Notes under the pieces: model-generated
The model's input: the letters and a program-made list of their open reading frames with translations, nothing else
Databases searched by the model: none
Told to the model about the DNA's origin: nothing
Program-made: the position numbers and the translations under genes
Source of the DNA: Pseudomonas sp. UBA5706
Lineage (GTDB): Bacteria; Pseudomonadota; Gammaproteobacteria; Pseudomonadales; Pseudomonadaceae
Direction of reading: 5' to 3'
DNA: 53,441 bases
NCBI RefSeq assembly: GCF_002419965.1
Contig: NZ_DIHC01000051.1
Coordinates: 422-53,862 of the forward strand
In this document: positions 45,001-53,441 of the stretch, in pieces
Layout of the letters: each line of letters starts with the position of its first letter
Numbering within the stretch: the first letter of the stretch is position 1

Positions 45001-48000
45001 GCGCTCGGCGCCCAGCACCATCAGGACCTGCCGTTCGAGCAGCTGGTGGAAGCCCTGGGCGTGTCGCGTAACCTCAGCCACAACCCGCTGTGTCAGGTGA
45101 AGTTCACCCAGCAGTTCGCGCTGCCGCAGAACGTGGAAATGGGCAGCGTGCGCATGGACGTCAACCAGTTGGACGACTTCTCCGCGCACTTCGATCTGGG
45201 GTTGGACATTACCGACAGCGCCGACGGCATTCAGGCTGTCTTCACATACGCCTGTGACCTGTTTGACGAGCCGCGCATCGCCGGCTTCGCCGCCGACCTG
45301 TTGCGCATCTGTGCACAGGTGGTCGCGCAGCCGACGCGGCGTCTGGCCGATCTTCAGGTCGCCGCCGTGCCTTCGCGGCTGGACGCCGAAACCCTGTCGT
45401 TCCCGGCCACGAATGTGCTGAGCCTGTGGGCTGCCAGCGTCAGCGCGCAGCCGCAACGTCTCGCCTTGCAAGGGGAACAGCGGGGTGTCGATTTTGCCAC
45501 GACCGACGCCGATGCCAATCGCCTGGCCCGACATCTTCTGCACGTCGGCGTGGGTGCTGAAAGCCGTGTGGGCGTGCTGCTGGAGCGGTCGGTGGAGTTC
45601 GTCGTCGGCCTGCTGGCGATCCTCAAGACCGGCGCGGCATACGTGCCGCTGGACCCTAAATGGCCGGCGGAACGTCAGGCGTTCGTCCTTGCCGACAGTG
45701 GCGCACGGTCGCTGGTCAGCGACGGGTCGGCCCCCTCCGGGTTCAGCGGTGAAGTGATCGACGTTGCTGCCGACGCACAATGGCGCTCGCAACCGGCCAC
45801 GGCGCTGAACCTGGCGCTGCACCCGCAGCAGGCGGCGTACCTGATCTACACCTCGGGCACCAGCGGCACGCCCAAGGGGGCAGTCATCAGTCACGGGGCG
45901 CTGGCCGATTACGTTCAGGGCCTGCTCAAGCGTGTAGACGTTACGCCCGACGCGAGTATGGCGATGGTCTCCACCGTGGGTGCCGATCTCGGCCATACCG
46001 TGCTGTTCGGTGCCTTGTGCTCGGGCCGCACGTTGCACCTGATCGGTGCCGATCGCACCCACGACGCCGACCGCTTCGCCGCCTACATGGCGGCCCATAA
46101 GATCGCTGTGTTGAAGATCGTACCGACGCATCTCAATGGCCTGCTGCAAGCGGCCAATGCCGCCGATGTGCTGCCGGAACAGGCATTGTTCCTCGGCGGC
46201 GAGGCGTTGCCGTGGGAGCTGGTGGCGCAGGTCAGGCGGCTGAAACCGTCTTGCCGCGTGATCAACCATTACGGCCCGACCGAAACCACCGTTGGTGTGC
46301 TCAGCAACGAATTGGCGGACGCACCGGCAGGCGTTGAGACGTCAAGCGACAGCGCACCCATCGGTCGTCCGCTGCCCAACGTCGTGGCCTTGATTCTCAA
46401 CGATCAACTCGAACCGGTGGTGCAGGGCGACATCGGCGAGTTGTACCTCGGCGGTCCGGGGCTGGCACGGGGTTATCACGATCGTCCGGGGATGACGGCG
46501 GCGGTGTTCGTTCCACACCCAAGCGTTGCCGGTGCGCGCCTGTACCGCAGTGGCGATCGGGCACGCTTGTTGGCCAACGGGCAGATTGAATTCCTCGGTC
46601 GCGCCGACGATCAGGTCAAGGTGCGCGGCTACCGCGTGGCATTGGGTGAAGTCGCCCAGCGCTTGCGTCAGCTCCACGGGGTCAGTGATGCCCATGTTCG
46701 GGTTGACGATCGCGGACAACTGATCGCTTATGGCTTGATCCACAAAGGCGTGCAGATCGACGGCGAAACCTTGCGTGCACAACTGGCCGAACGCCTGCCC
46801 GACTACATGGTCCCCAGCCACGTGCTGACGCTTGAGGCGTTCCCGGTCACGGCCAACGGCAAGCTCGATCAAGCTGCCCTGCCAGTGCCGCAAGCGGTTT
46901 CCCAGAGCTTCGAAGCCCCCCATGCAGGCGTCGAGGCCACGTTGGCCGCGCTCTGGGAAAACGCGCTGAATGTCGACGCCGTGGGCCGTCATGACAATTT
47001 CTTCAGCCTGGGTGGCGACTCGATTCTCAGCCTGCAGATCATCGCGCGCGCGCGCCGTCAGGGAATTCGCCTGACACCCAAGCAGCTGTTCGAAAAGCAG
47101 ACCATCGCCGAGCTGGCCCAGGTGGCCGTGCTGTCCGAAGCCAAGCCTGCCGCCGCGCCTGTGGCTACGCCGGTGGCGCCGCGGGACTTTGCGCTGACCC
47201 CGATCCAGGCGCGCTTTTTCGCCTTGCCGATAACCCATCGTCAACACTGGAACCAGTCGCTGTTATTGAATCTGCCCCGGGCGCTGGACGTGGTGTTGCT
47301 GCAACAGTCGCTTGCGGTGTTACTGGCTCAGCACGACAGCCTGCGCCTGAGCTTCCATCAGGGTGACGACGGTCATTGGCAACAACGCTATCGCGACAGC
47401 GAAAACGCCGAGCGCCTGCTGTGGACCTGCGAGCTGACTCGCCAGGAAGACCTCGCTTCACTGGGCGACGAGGCTCAGCGCAGCCTGAACATCGAAACCG
47501 GACCTTTGCTGCGTGTGGTTCATGCGCGCTTGCCATCGGGCGAGGGTCGCTTGCTCATGGCGATTCATCACCTGGCGGTCGATGGCGTGTCGTGGCGCGT
47601 GCTACTGGAGGACCTGCAGCACGCCTACAGCCGTCTGGTTGCTGGCCAAACGGCCACCCTGGCGGAGAAAACCGCCAGCTTCCAAAGCTGGTCGCACTCC
47701 CTGCAGAACCTGGCGCGCAGCCCGGAACTGGTCATGCAGCTGCCGTATTGGCAGGGATTGGCGTTGGCCGACGCCTGCCTGCCGGGGGACACCTCCCTCC
47801 AGAGCAAGGTGGGCGATGGCGAAACGGTCAGCCTGACCCTCGACGCACAGGCCACCCGGCGCTTGCTCAGCGAAGCCCCGGCCGCCTATCGCACGCGCAT
47901 CGACGACCTGTTGCTGGCAGCGCTTGCGCAAGCCTTGTCGCAGTGGACCGGTCGCGATCGCCACATCATCAGCCTTGAAGGCCATGGCCGCGAAGACGGC

Positions 48001-51000
48001 ACGCTTGACCTGAGCCGCAGCGTCGGCTGGTTCACCAACCTCTATCCGCTGGCGCTGGAGACCGGCCGCGACGCCGTTGCCACCCTCAAGGCCGTCAAGG
48101 AAGCGCTGCGCGCCGTGCCGGATAAGGGTTTGGGTTATGGGGTGCTCAAATACCTGGCAGGCACTGATCTGCCGGAGCTGACAGGGCAGGGTGTGACTTT
48201 CAACTACCTCGGGCGTTTCGATGACCGCTTCGAGGGCTCCGAAGGTGCGCTGTTCGCCCTGTCGAGCGTTACGCCTGCCCATCAGCGCGATCCCCAAGGC
48301 CCGCTGGCCAGCGCCTTGGCCGTCGACGGTCAGGTGCGCGACGGTCAGCTGCATCTGGATTGGACCTTCAGCCGCGAGCGTTTCAGCCGCCAGACCATCG
48401 AGCGACTGGTGGCGTCGTACCGCGAGCAATTGCTGCACCTGATCGCCCACTGCAGCGACGAACGCAACGCCGGTCTGACCCCGTCGGACTTCCCGCTGGC
48501 TGGCCTCAATCAAGCGCAACTGGACACCCTGGCGATTCCGGCGCGGGACATTGAAGACATCCTGCCGCTGGCGCCGATGCAACAGGGGATTCTGCTGCAC
48601 AGCCTGCTGGAGCAGGGCAATGGCATCTACCTGATGCAGGATCAGTACGAAGTCGGCAGCGAGGTGGATTTCCAAGCCTTCACGTTTGCCTGGCAGCAAG
48701 TGGTGCAGCGTCATCCGGCATTGCGTACGGCTTTCCATGGGCTGGAAAGCGGCGTGCAGCGCCAGGTGGTGATGCGCCGCGTACCGTCACCGGCGCAACT
48801 GATCGACCTCAGTCACCTGTCTAGGGACGCCGCCGAGGCCGAGCTGGAAGAGGTCCTCGCCGCCGAGCGCGAGCAGGGCTTCGACTTCGCCCGTGCGCCG
48901 TTGCTGCGCCTGCGTCTGGTCAAGTTTGGCGAGGCGGATTTGCGCATCGTCCAAAGCCACCATCACGCGCTGATCGACGCGTGGTGCCGGGGCCTGATGC
49001 TCACTGAGTTCTTTGCCCATTACCGCGCTTTCCTCGAGGGTCGCCGCGTGAGTCTGCCGGCCGCGCGCCCTTATCGCGACTTTTTGGCCTGGCTCGCCGA
49101 ACAGGACGAAGCGGTGAGCCGCCAGTACTGGCGCCAGGCGCTGGCCGGGTTCACCGACGTCACGCCGCTGCCTTATCGCCACAGCCCGCAAGGCGAGCCG
49201 CAGATGCGCGATGTGACGCTGGCCCTGGGCAACGCCCAGACCGCGAAACTCGCCGACCAGGCCCGTCAGCATCGGCTGACCGCCAACACCTTCGTGCAAG
49301 CCGCCTGGGCGCTGGTGTTGATGCATCACGCTGACCGCGAAGAAGTTTTGTTCGGGGTCACCGTGGCCGGTCGTCCGACTGAGCTTGAGGGCATCGAAGG
49401 CGCGCTCGGGCTGTTCATCAACACCTTGCCGCTGCGCATCAAACGCTCGGGCATGGGCGCCTCGGCACTGGAGCTGCTCAACGCGTTGCAGGCGCAGAAC
49501 GCCCAGATGCGCCAGCACGAGCACCTGTCGCTGGCCGACATTCAGCTGTTGGCCGACACCCCGCGCGGCCAGCCGCTGTTCGACAGCCTGTTCGTCTTTG
49601 AAAACGTTCCGTTGGGCGCCGAGGTTCAGCAGGCCGTGAACGAATACCGAATCAATCCGCTGGCTAACCGGACCCATACCAACTATCCGTTGACCGTGGT
49701 TTTGCTGCCGGGCGAGTCACTGCAATTGCAGCTGACCTATGACACCCGTCACTTTAACGATGTGGACATGAACTCGCTGGTCGCACATTTGCGTCGACTC
49801 TTGACGCAACTGATCGACAACCCGCAGCAGACGTTGAGCCAACTGCAGGTCCTGCAACAGACCGAGCGCGAACAGCTGCTGCAACAGGGTCAGGGACTGC
49901 TGCAAAAGCACTGGTATGACATCAGCTACCTGGAGCGTTTCGAATCTCGGGTGCAGGCCCACCCGGCGCTGGAAGTGGCGCGCTGCCAGGGGCAAAGCCT
50001 GAGCTACGAGCAACTCAACCGCGCGGCCAACCGCATCGGTCACGGGCTGATCGCTGCCGGTGTGCAGGGTGATGACGTGGTGGCGTTGTTCGCTCCCCGT
50101 GGCCTGCCGCTGCTGAGCATGATCGTCGGTGCATTCAAGGCCGGTGGCGCCTATCTGGCCCTGGACGACCGCCATCCGGCGGGGCGTAGCGCACGCATGT
50201 TGGGCAGCAGCGCCGCGCCGGTGTTGCTGACCCCTCGGGAGTGCCTGGCCCAGGTCGAGGCGATTCTGCAACTGGCCGAGGCCAAGCCTCGGCTGCTGAT
50301 TCTCGAAGACTTGCTGGACACCAATGGCGACAGCAACCCAGGCCGTTACGCCAGCGCAGAGCAACTGGCCTATGTGATTTACACCTCAGGTTCCACCGGC
50401 GAGCCGAAAGGGGTAATGGTCAATCAGCGCGGCATGCTCAACAACCAGATGTCCAAGCTGCCCTATCTGCGGCTGGGCGAGGGCGACGTGATCGCGCAGA
50501 CCGCCGCCACCGGTTTTGATATTTCGGTGTGGCAGTTCCTTACCGCGCCGCTGTTCGGCGGGCGCGTGGAAATTCTGCCGGACTTGGTGGTCCACGATCC
50601 GCAGCGCCTTCTGGAAGCTGTGGCGGCCAATGGGGTCAGCGTGCTGGAGTGCGTGCCGGCGGTGATCGACGGCATGCTCGCCGTGGCGCCGCACACGCTC
50701 CAAGCCCTGCGCTGGCTGCTGCCCACCGGCGAGGCGCTGACCGTGGATCTGGCCGCTCGTTGGTTCTCCCGTTATCCGAACGTGCCGCTGGTTAACGCTT
50801 ACGGACCGGCCGAGTGCGCCGACGATGTGGCGTTGCACACCCTGACCGCCGCGCCGGCCGGCAACGTCCACATGCCGATTGGTCGCCCGACCGACAACAA
50901 CCGGTTGTACGTGCTCGATTCGAGCCTGCAACTGGCGGCCCCCGGCGTGGTGGGCGAGTTGTACATCGGCGGCGTGGGCGTGGGACGCGGTTATGCCGCG

Positions 51001-51756
51001 CGTCCGGGCCTGACCGCCGAGCGCTTCTTGCCCGATCCGTTCGGCGAGGCGGGGGCGCGGTTGTATCGCAGCGGCGATCTGGCGCGCTGGAACGCTGACG
51101 GGGTGCTGGAATACGTCGGTCGCGCTGACTTTCAGGTGAAGATCCGCGGCCAGCGGATCGAACTGGGCGAAATCGAAAACCTGTTGCTGGCTCAGCCTGC
51201 CGTGCGTGACGCCGTGGTCAGTGCGCAACCGACGCCGCACGGCCCGCAACTGGTGGCCTATGTGGTCGCTGAATCTCGACCAGCGCTCAGCGCAGACGTG
51301 CTCGCCACGTTATTGAAAACTGCACTGGCTCACGAGTTGCCAGGGTTCATGGTGCCGGCGCACGTGATGCTGCTCGAACGCCTGCCGCGCACCGCTAACG
51401 GCAAGCTTGATCGCAAGGCGCTGCCTTCACCGACGTGGCATGAGCGCAGCTTCGAAGCGCCCCGGGGCGAGCGTGAACAGATTCTCGCCGAGCTCTGGCA
51501 GAGCCTGCTGAACATCGAGCAGGTCGGACGCGACGACAACTTCTTTGAATTGGGTGGGCATTCGCTGCTGGCAACGCGTCTGTTGTCGCGGATCCGCGAG
51601 CGCCTGGGGGTGAGCATTCCGCTGGCGCAGGCCTTCGAAGCCACCACTGTCGCTGCACAGGCGGCCCTGATCGACACCTTGCAGGGGCAGACCCTGACGC
51701 TCGACCGGCTCGATGCCCTGGACGAGTTAATGAATGAGCTGGAGGAAAGCAACTGA
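42010..51756 (+). CDS. Siderophore-type NRPS, fatty-acyl ligase start: AL-T-C-A-T-E-C-A-T
   Basis: A 3248-residue initiating synthetase from ATG 42010, which has GGTGA just upstream. Domains: fatty-acyl AMP ligase (1-590, Y-T-S-G-S-T near 173); carrier (Ser626); condensation (680-1120, H-H-I-I-C-D-G near 815); A1 (1130-1625); carrier (Ser1671, G-G-D-S-I form); epimerase (1727-2170, H-H-L-A-V-D-G near 1852); condensation of D-C-L type (2178-2620, H-H-A-L-I-D near 2317); A2 (2630-3140); carrier (Ser3185, G-G-H-S-L). By eye the A1 specificity residues read D-L-T-K-F-G-H-V-G, close to published aspartate codes; A2 reads D-I-W-E-L-T-A-D-D, close to codes I recall for diaminobutyrate in pyoverdine enzymes. 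PvdL has the same acyl-ligase start but three modules and a different order. The C-terminal helix may dock with NRPS2. Confidence 0.92.
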   Translation: MKSIRDQAAHFPELVGFYAQSQPDRVALRHVYHEDHEPLLTTYAQLDRQARCIAGILQHHLGAQAGERCVLILPTGADYAAAFLGCLYAGIIAVPAFAPEYNRQTHLDRLTGILQDAAPGVVLGRREDLDKFQPLLQPFMPPAGRFIAIEDVHDGQGTFQPSLIDTSTLAFLQYTSGSTSAPKGVMVSHDNLMANEIAMARHFVTDACTESWVSWLPLYHDMGLMCGLLLPLYYGGTLTLMSPNYFLGRPARWLEVMSQYNGTFSGGPDFAYRLCVERIKPNAVKGLRLDNWSLAFSGSEPIRIATLDAFSEHFAAGGFDRRALTPSYGLAEATLFVSAAHRAAPFGVKRFDGSQLAAGDADEALFANRSSTSRLPGCGWCRNDHDIRIVDPATQQVLPEGQVGEIWIAGPSVAQGYWQNAEATAQTFLQQEGNRWLRSGDLGIASGGELFITGRLKDLIILNGQNLYPQDIEQALEKNVELLRRGRIAAFAVTDGQGVEGVGLTLEISRNVRRLMKPQMICEAVRDAVCGLFLVAPKVIVLLEPGALPRTTSGKLQRAACRVGWQNGSLDSFALWQDGRLLDAPGQEGAADAQPLLPEVLAAWCEVLGKDDLTAGDHFFARGGDSVGVVQVLARLNRELGLKLEPAHLFEHPTLGAFNAHVSRQDRGAERAPAVVRIGRDSAPEQSFAQQRLWFLAQLEPDSAAYHLCGQLSLKGAIDDLALQRSFDDLAARHESLRTTFAIDAHEVLVQRIHAAQPVVIEQHDLSLHAQPLEALGQLARAAVERPMDLQTGPLWRVLNVRLGQDQQQLVLVLHHIICDGWSVQVILKEFAALYSAHATGRIPALAALPIQYADFAAWQRERLAGGEGARQLGYWREQLGDTQPVLTLPADRSRPAQQSHRGARYAIALDTTLSQGLRDLASSHGATLFMVMLAAYKTLLQRYSSQTDLRVGVPVAGRTCTEAEGLIGLFVNTLVLRTEVSPQQSFSALIDAVKRTALGAQHHQDLPFEQLVEALGVSRNLSHNPLCQVKFTQQFALPQNVEMGSVRMDVNQLDDFSAHFDLGLDITDSADGIQAVFTYACDLFDEPRIAGFAADLLRICAQVVAQPTRRLADLQVAAVPSRLDAETLSFPATNVLSLWAASVSAQPQRLALQGEQRGVDFATTDADANRLARHLLHVGVGAESRVGVLLERSVEFVVGLLAILKTGAAYVPLDPKWPAERQAFVLADSGARSLVSDGSAPSGFSGEVIDVAADAQWRSQPATALNLALHPQQAAYLIYTSGTSGTPKGAVISHGALADYVQGLLKRVDVTPDASMAMVSTVGADLGHTVLFGALCSGRTLHLIGADRTHDADRFAAYMAAHKIAVLKIVPTHLNGLLQAANAADVLPEQALFLGGEALPWELVAQVRRLKPSCRVINHYGPTETTVGVLSNELADAPAGVETSSDSAPIGRPLPNVVALILNDQLEPVVQGDIGELYLGGPGLARGYHDRPGMTAAVFVPHPSVAGARLYRSGDRARLLANGQIEFLGRADDQVKVRGYRVALGEVAQRLRQLHGVSDAHVRVDDRGQLIAYGLIHKGVQIDGETLRAQLAERLPDYMVPSHVLTLEAFPVTANGKLDQAALPVPQAVSQSFEAPHAGVEATLAALWENALNVDAVGRHDNFFSLGGDSILSLQIIARARRQGIRLTPKQLFEKQTIAELAQVAVLSEAKPAAAPVATPVAPRDFALTPIQARFFALPITHRQHWNQSLLLNLPRALDVVLLQQSLAVLLAQHDSLRLSFHQGDDGHWQQRYRDSENAERLLWTCELTRQEDLASLGDEAQRSLNIETGPLLRVVHARLPSGEGRLLMAIHHLAVDGVSWRVLLEDLQHAYSRLVAGQTATLAEKTASFQSWSHSLQNLARSPELVMQLPYWQGLALADACLPGDTSLQSKVGDGETVSLTLDAQATRRLLSEAPAAYRTRIDDLLLAALAQALSQWTGRDRHIISLEGHGREDGTLDLSRSVGWFTNLYPLALETGRDAVATLKAVKEALRAVPDKGLGYGVLKYLAGTDLPELTGQGVTFNYLGRFDDRFEGSEGALFALSSVTPAHQRDPQGPLASALAVDGQVRDGQLHLDWTFSRERFSRQTIERLVASYREQLLHLIAHCSDERNAGLTPSDFPLAGLNQAQLDTLAIPARDIEDILPLAPMQQGILLHSLLEQGNGIYLMQDQYEVGSEVDFQAFTFAWQQVVQRHPALRTAFHGLESGVQRQVVMRRVPSPAQLIDLSHLSRDAAEAELEEVLAAEREQGFDFARAPLLRLRLVKFGEADLRIVQSHHHALIDAWCRGLMLTEFFAHYRAFLEGRRVSLPAARPYRDFLAWLAEQDEAVSRQYWRQALAGFTDVTPLPYRHSPQGEPQMRDVTLALGNAQTAKLADQARQHRLTANTFVQAAWALVLMHHADREEVLFGVTVAGRPTELEGIEGALGLFINTLPLRIKRSGMGASALELLNALQAQNAQMRQHEHLSLADIQLLADTPRGQPLFDSLFVFENVPLGAEVQQAVNEYRINPLANRTHTNYPLTVVLLPGESLQLQLTYDTRHFNDVDMNSLVAHLRRLLTQLIDNPQQTLSQLQVLQQTEREQLLQQGQGLLQKHWYDISYLERFESRVQAHPALEVARCQGQSLSYEQLNRAANRIGHGLIAAGVQGDDVVALFAPRGLPLLSMIVGAFKAGGAYLALDDRHPAGRSARMLGSSAAPVLLTPRECLAQVEAILQLAEAKPRLLILEDLLDTNGDSNPGRYASAEQLAYVIYTSGSTGEPKGVMVNQRGMLNNQMSKLPYLRLGEGDVIAQTAATGFDISVWQFLTAPLFGGRVEILPDLVVHDPQRLLEAVAANGVSVLECVPAVIDGMLAVAPHTLQALRWLLPTGEALTVDLAARWFSRYPNVPLVNAYGPAECADDVALHTLTAAPAGNVHMPIGRPTDNNRLYVLDSSLQLAAPGVVGELYIGGVGVGRGYAARPGLTAERFLPDPFGEAGARLYRSGDLARWNADGVLEYVGRADFQVKIRGQRIELGEIENLLLAQPAVRDAVVSAQPTPHGPQLVAYVVAESRPALSADVLATLLKTALAHELPGFMVPAHVMLLERLPRTANGKLDRKALPSPTWHERSFEAPRGEREQILAELWQSLLNIEQVGRDDNFFELGGHSLLATRLLSRIRERLGVSIPLAQAFEATTVAAQAALIDTLQGQTLTLDRLDALDELMNELEESN

Positions 51757-53441
51757 TGTCGCAACCGAGCATGACTTCGCAAAGCAAGCTGCTGGCGTTG
51801 GCCACCCGTTTCCTCAGCCTTGGCGCAGCGCAGCGCCGGGTGTTTCTGGGCAAGTTGCGCGAGCAGGGGCTGGATGCCTCGGCGCTGCCGATTCCGTCCG
51901 GCGTGGCAGGCGAGCGCAGTCCGACCTCGTTCTCCCAGCAGCGCCTGTGGTTCCTTGAACAGCTCGAACCGGGCAATAGCACCTATCACCTGCCGGGCGC
52001 TCTGCGTCTGAAGGGGGCGCTGGATGTCGCCGCTCTGCAATTGGCGTTCGAGCGTGTGGCCGAGCGTCACGCCAGTCTGCGCACGGTGTTCGACAGCGCC
52101 GAAGACGGCGCGCCCGAGCAGGTGATTCAGCCATCGCAGCCGGTGCCGTTCGAGCAGTTGGCGGCGGGTGACGAGACCGAGCTGCAAGGGCTGGCTGACG
52201 CGTTCGCCCGGCGCCCGTTCGATCTGGCACGGGGCCCGCTGTGGCGCGTGGCGTTGGTCAGGCTGGCCGAGGACGAGCATGTGCTGCTGGTCTGCCTGCA
52301 TCACATCATCGCCGACGGCTGGTCGATTCAGGTGCTGTTGCTGGATGTGGTGCAGGCTTATCGCGCGTCACTTGAAGGCGACCGCAGCGTGCTGCCGTCC
52401 TTGCCGCTGACCTACGCCGACGTTGCCCTGTGGCAGCGCGCGTGCCTGCAAGCGGGTGAGGCTGACCGGCAGCTGGAATACTGGAAGCAGCAGTTGGGCG
52501 ATGAACCGCCTGTGCTGGAATTGCCAGTCGATCGTCCGCGTCCGGCGCGCCAGAGTTTCCGCGGTGCGCGACTGCCATTTAGCTTCGACGCAGCGTTGTC
52601 CGGTCGCCTGCGTGAACTGGCCCAACAACGAGGCGTGACCCTGTTCACCGTGATGCTGGCTGCTTATCAGGTATTGCTGCAGCGCCTGAGCGGGCAGAAC
52701 GATCTGCGCATCGGCGTGCCGATTGCCGGGCGTCAGCGCGCTGAGACCGAAGGCCTGATCGGCTTTTTCGTCAACACCCAGATCCTGCGTGGCGAGGTCC
52801 ATGCCGACGCCAGTTTCAATCAGATCATCGACAACGTGCGTCTGGCCTCACAAGGTGCCCAGGCCAATCAGGACCTGCCGTTCGAGCAACTGGTGGATGC
52901 CCTGGCACCCGAGCGCAGCCTGAGCCACAACCCGCTGTTCCAGGTGCTCTACAACCATCAGCAGCGTCAGGACGAAGCGCTGCACTTGATGCCCGGCCTG
53001 AACGCCACCCTGATGCCGCTGGACAGCGGCAGCGCGCAGTTCGACCTGGCCCTGCACACCTGGGAGAACGCAGCGGGCGAACTGGCGGGCAACTGGAACT
53101 ATGCTACCGATCTGTTTGACGCCAGCAGTGTCGAGAGGCTGCATGCGCGTTTCGTGCAGCTGTTCGCGCAGATGCTGGAACGGCCAGACGCAGCGGTGGG
53201 TGATGTAGAGCTGCTCGATTCGCAGGACCGTGCGCAGTTGATTCAGGTGAATGACACCGCTCGGGATTGGGCGGGCTCTTTTGCAGACGGACATGAGCCC
53301 GTTGTGCATCGTCATTTCGAGCGTCTGGCGCAGTTGCATCCCGAGCGTGAAGCCTTGCGTTGTGGCGATCAGGTGCTGACGTATCGGCAACTGGATCAAC
53401 GGGCCAATCAGTTGGCGCATTACTTGCGCCGGCAGGGCGTG
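51756..53441 (+). CDS. Second NRPS, partial at window end: C-A...
   Basis: Starts at ATG 51756, sharing one base with the stop of NRPS1 (TGATG), with GGAGG upstream. The 562 visible codons hold a short N-terminal helix (S-K-L-L-A-L-A-T-R-F-L-S-L, a candidate docking segment). A complete condensation domain follows with H-H-I-I-A-D-G-W-S near residue 182 and F-F-V-N-T-Q. An adenylation domain begins near residue 515 and is cut off by the window end. The condensation domain lacks D-C-L features and looks L-C-L, which fits an L-residue delivered by the last module of NRPS1. No A-domain code can be read. The rest of the assembly line, including release, lies beyond the window. Confidence 0.93.
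   Translation, partial: MSQPSMTSQSKLLALATRFLSLGAAQRRVFLGKLREQGLDASALPIPSGVAGERSPTSFSQQRLWFLEQLEPGNSTYHLPGALRLKGALDVAALQLAFERVAERHASLRTVFDSAEDGAPEQVIQPSQPVPFEQLAAGDETELQGLADAFARRPFDLARGPLWRVALVRLAEDEHVLLVCLHHIIADGWSIQVLLLDVVQAYRASLEGDRSVLPSLPLTYADVALWQRACLQAGEADRQLEYWKQQLGDEPPVLELPVDRPRPARQSFRGARLPFSFDAALSGRLRELAQQRGVTLFTVMLAAYQVLLQRLSGQNDLRIGVPIAGRQRAETEGLIGFFVNTQILRGEVHADASFNQIIDNVRLASQGAQANQDLPFEQLVDALAPERSLSHNPLFQVLYNHQQRQDEALHLMPGLNATLMPLDSGSAQFDLALHTWENAAGELAGNWNYATDLFDASSVERLHARFVQLFAQMLERPDAAVGDVELLDSQDRAQLIQVNDTARDWAGSFADGHEPVVHRHFERLAQLHPEREALRCGDQVLTYRQLDQRANQLAHYLRRQGV

Noticed and set aside
42010..51756. NRPS1 as pyoverdine chromophore synthetase PvdL
   Set aside because: The acyl-ligase start is shared, but PvdL has three amino-acid modules with Glu, D-Tyr and Dab, whereas here there are two, with Asp-type specificity and epimerisation in the first.
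1..53441. CRISPR arrays, tRNA or rRNA genes, integrases and insertion sequences
   Set aside because: I saw no cloverleaf-like tRNA, no spacer-repeat array, no transposase or integrase reading frame and no flanking direct repeats. A dedicated search (tRNAscan, CRISPR finder, ISfinder) could still find a short element.

Overview
The window reads as chromosome of a fluorescent-type Pseudomonas. Coding density and GC are high, and gene neighbourhoods match familiar Pseudomonas blocks: mfd-csiV facing a GAPDH-like gene; sthA, a phosphodiesterase, PilZ and lolCDE; and HAD, mlaA, PilZ, rssB, STAS, tal and dusA. REP-like sequences and a PvdS-like sigma factor with a PvdS-type promoter fit the same genus. 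This assignment rests on recalled family and synteny knowledge; no database search was made.

Layout. 1-2.6 kb: a repeat-rich junction with a GGCTAT array, a stump of a nucleoside 2-deoxyribosyltransferase gene, a FAN1 nuclease gene, and a 132-bp tandem repeat that runs into the FAN1 3' end. 2.6-9.3 kb (minus strand): mfd, csiV and a SWIM/SNF2 helicase. 9.5-12.5 kb: a GAPDH-like gene and a convergent organic-acid/H+ symporter gene, each with its own terminator. 12.75-17.06 kb: one very large gene for a toxin-like (DUF6543 type) protein. 17.4-23.6 kb: sthA, a phosphodiesterase, a PilZ protein and lolCDE. 23.7-26.5 kb: a copper-type two-component system divergent from a periplasmic cupredoxin, with a perfect palindromic operator between them. 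26.5-29.9 kb: queF, a glycosyltransferase pseudogene with two frameshifts, DUF4404, and a HAD protein lacking its nucleophile. 30.1-37.3 kb: mlaA, PilZ, RssB-like regulator plus STAS protein, tal, dusA, a small lipoprotein and a sugar dehydrogenase.

38-53.4 kb (end): an iron-regulated lipopeptide siderophore locus, the most interesting part. A Fur box precedes a PvdS-family sigma factor. Then come a PvdE-like cyclic-peptide exporter, a PvdS-type promoter plus a strong Fur box, a PvdA-like L-ornithine N5-monooxygenase, and two NRPS genes with a TGATG overlap. NRPS1 has the order AL-T-C-A-T-E-C-A-T. The fatty-acyl ligase start, an Asp-type A domain followed by epimerisation, and a second A domain with a code like those reported for 2,4-diaminobutyrate differ from the chromophore synthetase PvdL. 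The simplest reading is an acylated peptide beginning acyl-D-Asp-(Dab), with a hydroxamate-bearing residue added later. NRPS2 runs off the end, so the later modules, any aspartate beta-hydroxylase, hydroxyornithine acylase or formylase, and the TonB receptor are not visible.
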